NCBI GenBank assembly: GCA_944364005.1
Contig: CALVVW010000049.1
Span: 1-10,478, forward strand
DNA: 10,478 nt
Direction: 5' to 3'
Source of the DNA: an uncultured Bacilli bacterium
GTDB taxonomy: Bacteria > Bacillota_I > Bacilli_A > RF39 > UBA660
Positions 1-4,438 of this stretch are shown in pieces (the stretch's first letter is position 1; each line of letters opens with the position of its first letter). The notes under the pieces were generated by a model that worked only from the letters and a program-made list of their open reading frames with translations, was not told where the DNA came from and searched no databases. A program made the position numbers and the translations under genes.

Positions 1-156
1 GAATATGCTACTTATGATGAATGTCAAAAGGCAGGGTTTGAAAAGGCATTTTCGGACACAGTTAATATTTTAGGATTTAGTTGTCAAGAGGTAATTTATA
101 AAGGTAAAGTTTTAGGTTATAAGTTGCATATTGATTATACAAATCCAATGGAATAA
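1..156 (+). CDS. C-terminal 51 residues of an unrecognised protein (5' partial)
   Basis: Frame 1 is open from the first base of the window to a TAA at 154-156, so the start lies upstream. The visible tail begins EYATYDECQKAGFEKAF and ends DYTNPME. It contains two Cys (visible residues 8 and 28) and looks like an amphipathic helix followed by beta-type segments (VIYKGKVLGYKLHIDY). The family is not recognised. A Y-x-T-Y-[DE]-E-x-x-x-x-G-[FIL]-x-x-A pattern occurs, from memory, near the C-termini of various small phage and mobile-element proteins, but that is too weak to assign a function. The gene is followed by a hairpin with a T-run at 171-195, which suggests it ends the preceding transcription unit. 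That the frame is coding is supported by its stop lying just before the terminator and by codon use like its neighbours. Confidence 0.6.
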   Translation, partial: EYATYDECQKAGFEKAFSDTVNILGFSCQEVIYKGKVLGYKLHIDYTNPME

Positions 157-170
157 TTTATTTTGATAAA

Positions 171-195
171 AGCAACCGTAAAAGGTTGTTTTTTT
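171..195 (+). terminator. Intrinsic terminator-like hairpin in front of the surface protein gene
   Basis: The arms AGCAACC (171-177) and GGTTGTT (184-190) pair over 7 bp, including one G-U pair, around a six-base loop GTAAAA. Five further Ts follow (191-195). It lies 14 bases after the stop of the upstream gene, as expected of its terminator. Only 25 bases separate the T-run from the next start codon, so no promoter fits between them. Transcription of the surface protein operon must therefore pass through this hairpin, either as read-through or as an attenuator in its leader. I see no convincing -35/-10 pair in 1-170; TTGAAA (38-43) with GTTAAT (61-66) is the best and is weak. Confidence 0.75.
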
Positions 196-202
196 AATTT
201 TT

Positions 203-228
203 AGAAAGGAAATGATAAAAATGAAAAA
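203..228 (+). repeat. Translation initiation segment, copy A (same as 3843-3868)
   Basis: This 26-base stretch, beginning AGAAAGGAAATGATAA and ending at ATGAAAAA, matches 3843-3868 with a single A/G difference. It carries an AAAGGA Shine-Dalgarno core (205-210), an ATG one base later (212) and a second in-frame ATG at 221. The first ATG is too close to the Shine-Dalgarno core to be efficient, so 221 (10-base spacing) is the preferred start. The same geometry at the other copy supports this choice. Confidence 0.6.
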
Positions 229-2989
229 GAAAAAAATAGTATCAGTGTTATTAATTGCACTGACCTTATTTGAAGTATTTGCATTTGCTATTCCAACAAT
301 AGTTAATGCTGCTTCAAGTGGAACTTTATCTCACCCAAAAGTTCCAGATGTATGGTACACAAGAAGAGGTGGAGGAAAACCATATATGTCAGCACAATAT
401 GAAACATATTCAATGGACGGAAAAGTAGTTTATTGTATAGAGCCAGGAATAGATATAACTACTACCAGTTATTTAGGATATGATGGTCTTCAAGCCTCTC
501 CTTATAGTGCTGAAATAAGTAAAAAAATTGAATTAATAGGTCATTATGGATATGATTATCCAGGACACCAAACATTAAGATATAGGATGGCTGCCCAAGC
601 ATTAATCTGGGAAACAACAGGAGGACAAATAGTAGAGTTTTGGACACAGGCTTCTGGATATGGTGATTATATTAATATAGATGCAGAAAAAAATGAAATT
701 ATGAGATTGGTAAACACTCATTATAACAAACCAAGTTTTAATGGAACTACACAAGATGCAATAATAGGAAAAGAAATTAAAATCACAGATTCAAACAATG
801 TTTTAAGCGAATATGAAGTGTATAGTTCTGATAATTTATCAGTAAGAATAGAAGGTAATAATATTTATGTAACACCATTAAAAGTAGGAGTTCAAACTTT
901 AAATGTTGTAAGAAAACATTATGATAATTATACAACTATAGTATATACAGGTAATGGAGTTAATTCACAAAAAATGGGTTATTTTAGATTTTCAGATCCA
1001 GTAGTTGCTTCTGTTAAAATTGACACAAAAGGTGGAGATGTGACAGTAAATAAAAATGATAATGACACTCAAACAAATGAGCCACAAGGTGTAGAGGCTA
1101 CTTTAGAGGGAGCAGTATATGGAATTTATAATCTAAATGATGAGTTAGTTGAAAAGGTAACAACTAATAGTGAGGGAAAAGTTACCAGTCCAATTTTACC
1201 CGATATTGGAACTTTTTATTTGAAAGAAATTAGTCCAAGCACAGGGTATGAATTAGATACAAATAAATATTATTTTGAAATTACAGTTGATGATTTACAC
1301 CCATCTATAAATGTCTATGAACAAATTATCAAAAGAGATGTAGAAATAAATAAATATTATGCAAGTGCAGAAACTGGAATTCTAAAACCAGAAGTTGGAA
1401 TAGAGTTTGGTATTTATGATAGTAAGGGTAATCACGTTACAACAGTTAAGACTGATGAACAAGGTTATTCAAAAATAAACCTTGTATATGGAACTTATAC
1501 AGTAAAACAGTTGAACACAACAGAAGGTCACGAAAAAGTTAAGGATTTTAAAATAGTTGTTAATGGGAATTCACCACAAACCATAAGATATTCATTATCA
1601 AATGCCCCAATTACTGCAAAATTAAAATTAGTAAAAACAGATTCAGAATCTGGAAAAGTTATACCATTTCAAAATGTAACATTTAAAATTAAAAATGTTG
1701 ATACAGATGAATATGTATGTCAAAAAGTAACATATCCAAACAAAGAGGAAATATGTGAATTTAAAACAGATGAAAATGGTGTATTTATCACTCCTTATCC
1801 TTTAATGAGTGGAACTTATAAAATTGAAGAATTAACAAGTCCTGATGGATATTTATTAAATCAAGATGGTGTTATTTTTAGAATTGATGAAAATAGTTCA
1901 ATTATTGAAGATGATGAATATGGTAAATATATAGAAATAGAATTTGCTAATGATAAAATAATGGGTGAAGTTGTAATTGAAAAAACAGGAGAAGCATTTA
2001 CTATTGAAAATGGAAAATTCACTTACAAAGATGTTAAATTAAGTGGTGTAGAATTTTCAATTTACGCTAACGAAGATATTACAACATTAGATGGAGTAAC
2101 CCATTATAAAAAAGGTGAATTTATTAAATCTATTGAAACAGGAGAAGATGGCATAGCAATATTTACAGATCTTTATCTTGGAAAGTATTTAATAAAAGAA
2201 ACTAAAACATTAGATAATTATGTTATAGATACAACAGAACATTTTGTTGAATTAACTGAAATAGACAATAAAACTGCTATTGTGTCAGAAACTTTACAAT
2301 TAAAGAATGAATTAAAAAAAGGCGATTTAGAGTTTACAAAAACTGATTTAGTTAATGGAGAACCTATTCCAAACACAACTATTGAAGTTTATACAGAAGA
2401 TACAAACGAACTAATTTTTACAGGAACAACTGATGAACAAGGTATGATAATTATTAAAAATTTAGTAGCAGGTAAAAAATATTATATTTTAGAGAAAGAA
2501 AGTGCGACAGGCTATTTAATTACAGATGAAAAAGTATCTTTTGAAATAAAAGAAAATGGTGAAGTAGTAAAAGCAGAAATGAAAAATAAGCCAATTACAG
2601 GAACTCTAGAATTTACGAAAATTGATTTATCTACTGGAACTCCTCTACCTAATACTTTAATTGAAATCTATAACGATAAAGATGAATTAGTATTTTCAGG
2701 AAGAACAAATGAACAAGGTATGATAATTGTTAAAGATATGAGATATGGTCGTTACTATATTTTAGAAAAGGAAGCACCTGAAGGATATATTCTTAATGAA
2801 GAAAGAATGTATTTTGAAATAAGAGAAGATGGAGAAATCGTTAAAGCAACTATGGAAAATGAAAAAGTAGTGGTAGAAGTTCCTAATACAGGAATAAATG
2901 ATTATCATATTATTGAACTAATTGGAGGAATTTTAATTATAAGTGGAATAGGAGTTGTTGCTTATTATGTTAAAAAGAAAAGAAAATAA
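221..2989 (+). CDS. LPxTG-type surface adhesin with thioester (TQXA) and CnaB/SpaA-like domains
   Basis: This 922-residue precursor is predicted to be secreted and linked to peptidoglycan. A signal peptide (residues 1-30, KKKK then a hydrophobic core, cleavage near VNA/AS) precedes a thioester domain with Cys72 (VYCIEPG) and Gln126 (AAQALIWE). That pair typically forms an internal thioester that can bond covalently to a host ligand. A beta-rich linker (about 170-265) leads to about six CnaB/SpaA-like repeats (starts near 272, 373, 465, 582, 699 and 793). Their early Lys and E-x-x-[AS]-P-x-G-Y-type motifs suggest intramolecular isopeptide bonds. Repeat 2 has Gln430 at the usual Glu position. 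The C-terminus has VPNTG (887-891), a hydrophobic segment and KKKRK. The start at 221 is preferred over 212 on Shine-Dalgarno spacing. The sortase gene overlaps its 3' end by 23 bases and is its likely anchoring enzyme. The ligand is unknown. Confidence 0.93.
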   Translation: MKKKKIVSVLLIALTLFEVFAFAIPTIVNAASSGTLSHPKVPDVWYTRRGGGKPYMSAQYETYSMDGKVVYCIEPGIDITTTSYLGYDGLQASPYSAEISKKIELIGHYGYDYPGHQTLRYRMAAQALIWETTGGQIVEFWTQASGYGDYINIDAEKNEIMRLVNTHYNKPSFNGTTQDAIIGKEIKITDSNNVLSEYEVYSSDNLSVRIEGNNIYVTPLKVGVQTLNVVRKHYDNYTTIVYTGNGVNSQKMGYFRFSDPVVASVKIDTKGGDVTVNKNDNDTQTNEPQGVEATLEGAVYGIYNLNDELVEKVTTNSEGKVTSPILPDIGTFYLKEISPSTGYELDTNKYYFEITVDDLHPSINVYEQIIKRDVEINKYYASAETGILKPEVGIEFGIYDSKGNHVTTVKTDEQGYSKINLVYGTYTVKQLNTTEGHEKVKDFKIVVNGNSPQTIRYSLSNAPITAKLKLVKTDSESGKVIPFQNVTFKIKNVDTDEYVCQKVTYPNKEEICEFKTDENGVFITPYPLMSGTYKIEELTSPDGYLLNQDGVIFRIDENSSIIEDDEYGKYIEIEFANDKIMGEVVIEKTGEAFTIENGKFTYKDVKLSGVEFSIYANEDITTLDGVTHYKKGEFIKSIETGEDGIAIFTDLYLGKYLIKETKTLDNYVIDTTEHFVELTEIDNKTAIVSETLQLKNELKKGDLEFTKTDLVNGEPIPNTTIEVYTEDTNELIFTGTTDEQGMIIIKNLVAGKKYYILEKESATGYLITDEKVSFEIKENGEVVKAEMKNKPITGTLEFTKIDLSTGTPLPNTLIEIYNDKDELVFSGRTNEQGMIIVKDMRYGRYYILEKEAPEGYILNEERMYFEIREDGEIVKATMENEKVVVEVPNTGINDYHIIELIGGILIISGIGVVAYYVKKKRK
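2321..2860 (+). repeat. Tandem pair of closely related CnaB-like repeats in the surface protein
   Basis: The two units (2321-2587 and 2600-2860) encode GDLEFTKTDL...MKN and GTLEFTKIDL...MEN. They share PNT-IE-Y, EQGMII-K, YYILEKE and FEI-E-GE-VKA-M at matching positions. Twenty bases are identical between 2433-2452 and 2709-2728. The other four repeats of the protein are much more diverged, so this pair is probably the most recent duplication. Confidence 0.8.
2879..2893 (+). other. Cell-wall sorting motif VPNTG
   Basis: These codons encode V-P-N-T-G, an LPxTG variant with Val in place of Leu. A hydrophobic stretch (IIELIGGILIISGIGVVAYY) and a basic tail follow, giving the canonical order for sortase cleavage between Thr and Gly. 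The adjacent sortase is the natural candidate to recognise the Val variant. Confidence 0.9.
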
Positions 2990-3620
2990 TAAGAACAAAG
3001 ATAAAAAGAGTCAACTTTTAATAGTTGGCTCTTTACTTATCTTATTGGGTTTAGGTGTAATAATTGGAAAAATATATTTTGATATAAGGTCAGATAATTT
3101 AGAAAATATTGCATTAGTAGAATTTTATGAAGAACAAGAAGAAATAAACAATAATATATCTTCCGAAAAGGAAGAAGAAACAAATATTGAAAAAGAAGAA
3201 GTAAAAAGTACAACACCATTAGATTATATTGCTGTCTTAAAAATACCAAGCATTGGTTTAGAAAAGGGATTAGTTAGTAAAGATAGTTACTATAATAATG
3301 TTAATAAAAATATTAAGATACTTGATGAATCTGATATGCCAGATGAAGAAAATGGGAATGTAATATTAGCAGCACATAGTGGTAATGGAAAAAATGCTTT
3401 CTTTAAGAACTTAAATAAATTAGAAATAGATAATATAGTTAGTATTTTTTACAATGGTTATGAGTACAAATACAGAATGGTTAATACTTATGATGTAGAA
3501 AAAACAGGTACAGTAGAAATTTTAAGAAACGCTCAAAAGAATACTTTGACTCTTATTACTTGTCGTCACAATACTAATAAACAAATTGTAATCATTTGTG
3601 AATTAGTTGAAAAAATATAG
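2967..3620 (+). CDS. Membrane-anchored sortase next to its likely substrate
   Basis: This 217-residue transpeptidase probably cuts the VPNTG signal of the upstream protein and joins it to the cell wall. A basic N-terminus and one membrane segment (about 15-38) are followed by a charged Glu/Lys-rich stalk (about 52-80) and the sortase domain (84-217). His137 (LAAHSGNG) and Cys199 (TLITCRH) are the expected catalytic pair. The third residue, normally Arg in the strand after Cys, reads NKQIVII with Gln206; Arg200 lies directly after Cys. This may be a subgroup trait, as I recall similar ends in sortases of low-GC gut bacteria but cannot verify it. ATG 2967 is chosen; AGGAG (2950-2954) sits 12 bases upstream inside the previous gene, which favours translational coupling. 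In-frame TTG codons at 2955 and 2958 are possible but lie too close to that Shine-Dalgarno. Sortase class is not assigned. Confidence 0.92.
   Translation: MLKRKENNKNKDKKSQLLIVGSLLILLGLGVIIGKIYFDIRSDNLENIALVEFYEEQEEINNNISSEKEEETNIEKEEVKSTTPLDYIAVLKIPSIGLEKGLVSKDSYYNNVNKNIKILDESDMPDEENGNVILAAHSGNGKNAFFKNLNKLEIDNIVSIFYNGYEYKYRMVNTYDVEKTGTVEILRNAQKNTLTLITCRHNTNKQIVIICELVEKI
3005..3034. other. Strong 12-bp hairpin inside the first codons of the sortase gene
   Basis: AAAGAGTCAACT (3005-3016) pairs with AGTTGGCTCTTT (3023-3034) over all 12 positions, with one G-U pair, around the loop TTTAAT. It lies 16 bases after the surface protein stop and within codons 13-22 of the sortase. On the + strand the stem ends in TTT and continues ACTTATCTTATT, a poor terminator tail. 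On the - strand the same stem is followed by TTTTTATCTTT, a better one. It could lower sortase expression relative to the adhesin, protect the mRNA 3' end, or stop antisense transcription. Its function is inferred. Confidence 0.6.
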
Positions 3621-3631
3621 GAGGTTATACA

Positions 3632-3874
3632 ATGGAAACAAAAAATTATCTTAATCAAATAACTAAAACATTGGATAAATTATTTGGTGCAGGGTTTAAT
3701 ACTGAAAAAAAGATATTAGCAATGCAATTAGAAGATTTAGAAAAAATAAACAATCTTACTTCATCAGAGATGATGATAATAATAGAGTTTAAAAGGTCTA
3801 TTAAAAATAAGCAAATAATCGCTTTTTTAAGTGGTTATAAAGAGAAAGGAAATGATAAGAATGAAAAAATTTGA
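3632..3874 (+). CDS. Small unrecognised protein, possibly helix-hairpin-helix-like (80 aa)
   Basis: This 80-residue, mostly helical soluble protein has no signal peptide or membrane segment. The ATG at 3632 follows AGGAGG (3619-3624) with a 7-base gap, and that Shine-Dalgarno overlaps the sortase stop, so co-transcription is very likely. Residues 20-57 contain GFNTEKKILAMQLEDLEKIN, then NLTSSEMMIIIEFKRSI. The order of a T-x-x-x-I start, a D-L-x-K-I turn and an NL-x-x-x-E helix resembles helix-hairpin-helix or RNA polymerase alpha C-terminal-type nucleic-acid-binding folds. That is a fold-level inference only; I do not recognise a family. Its last codons overlap the start of the next gene by 14 bases, so its basic tail (GYKEKGNDKNEKI) is partly dictated by that gene's initiation region. 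Confidence 0.8.
   Translation: METKNYLNQITKTLDKLFGAGFNTEKKILAMQLEDLEKINNLTSSEMMIIIEFKRSIKNKQIIAFLSGYKEKGNDKNEKI
3843..3868 (+). repeat. Translation initiation segment, copy B (same as 203-228)
   Basis: One base differs from 203-228. It includes the AAAGGA core (3845-3850), a close ATG (3852) and the preferred ATG (3861). Here the segment lies inside the end of the preceding gene, so it serves two reading frames. The small gene behind it is unrelated to the surface protein, so only the initiation region and the first MKK-type codons are shared. Confidence 0.6.
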
Positions 3875-4055
3875 AATAGATGTAGATATAAATGGAACTA
3901 TTACTTTTGAAGTGGAGGCAAAAAATAGAAAAGAAGCCCAAGCAAAAGTAGATGATATATTGAAAAATACTTCTGTAAAAGAGGCAATAGGACAATATAG
4001 AAATAATATAGTTTTAAATCAAAGGGTAAAACAAGATAAAGATATGGAAAGATAG
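3861..4055 (+). CDS. Small unrecognised protein (64 aa)
   Basis: Translation from ATG 3861 gives a 64-residue protein. Two predicted beta strands (KKFEIDVDI and GTITFEVEA) are followed by a helix (NRKEAQAKVDDILKN) and a polar tail. This beta-beta-helix arrangement with an EVEAK-x-x-x-EA motif occurs in several small mobile-element proteins, including the DpnD/PcfM-like group. The resemblance is general and no function is claimed. Upstream in-frame starts (3831, 3852) are less likely: only 3861 has a usable gap (10 bases) after AAAGGA. The gene overlaps the preceding stop by 14 bases in another frame, and its TAG stop (4053-4055) overlaps the AGGAGG of the next gene, so translation of the three small genes is probably linked. 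Confidence 0.75.
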   Translation: MKKFEIDVDINGTITFEVEAKNRKEAQAKVDDILKNTSVKEAIGQYRNNIVLNQRVKQDKDMER

Positions 4056-4067
4056 GAGGAAAATGAT

Positions 4068-4409
4068 ATGGCTTATTCAAAAAGAATACCACCAATTAAA
4101 ATAAAACTAAACATAAATGAGTTTAATAAACTTAATGAGATATTGGAAAATATAATAAATTCTGATAATGAACTTTATTCAAAAAAATCAGCAAAATTAA
4201 AAGAAAAATTGTTAAGATATAGTGTTCCAATAAAAAATGAAAATGAGGAAACAAAAGTAGATATTAGACTTTATAACAATGAAATAGTAGATTTATTTTA
4301 TATTTTATTTTATGGAATAGAGGATATGATTTCTGTTGAAACAAATTACTTTGATGTATTGTTGCAAGTAAGAGAAAAAATAAAAGAAGAAAAAATGGCA
4401 AATGAATAA
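4068..4409 (+). CDS. Unrecognised 113-aa soluble protein
   Basis: The ATG at 4068 has AGGAGG (4054-4059) at an 8-base gap. The 113-residue product has no signal peptide and no clear membrane segment. It starts with a basic strand (SKRIPPIKIKLNI), followed by a helix with regular hydrophobic spacing (FNKLNEILENII), a Lys-rich helix (40-50), a strand pair around 63-70, a hydrophobic helix (NEIVDLFYILFYGIEDMI, 71-88) and a charged C-terminal helix (VREKIKEEKM). The family is not recognised. The position directly before the giant protein in the same operon suggests an accessory role in the element's DNA metabolism or regulation, but nothing in the sequence shows it. Codon use and AT-richness match the neighbours. 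The next gene starts 29 bases downstream. Confidence 0.8.
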   Translation: MAYSKRIPPIKIKLNINEFNKLNEILENIINSDNELYSKKSAKLKEKLLRYSVPIKNENEETKVDIRLYNNEIVDLFYILFYGIEDMISVETNYFDVLLQVREKIKEEKMANE

Positions 4410-4438
4410 ATAGTCTAATTTAGAATAGGAGGTGTAAT

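Noticed and set aside
212..220. Upstream ATG 212 as start of the surface protein
   Set aside because: It lies one base after the Shine-Dalgarno core, which is too close; ATG 221 has a workable gap and gives a typical signal peptide start.
462..647. 61-residue open frame on the - strand
   Set aside because: It lies entirely inside the thioester domain coding region, has no ribosome binding site and reads as an antisense shadow.
3037..3249. 70-residue Leu/Phe/Tyr-rich open frame on the - strand
   Set aside because: Its composition is what antisense reading of AT-rich Glu/Lys codons gives, and it lies inside the sortase gene.
3801..4095. Two overlapping - strand frames rich in Phe, Tyr and Ile
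   Set aside because: They are antisense to two small genes with good ribosome binding sites and have none of their own.
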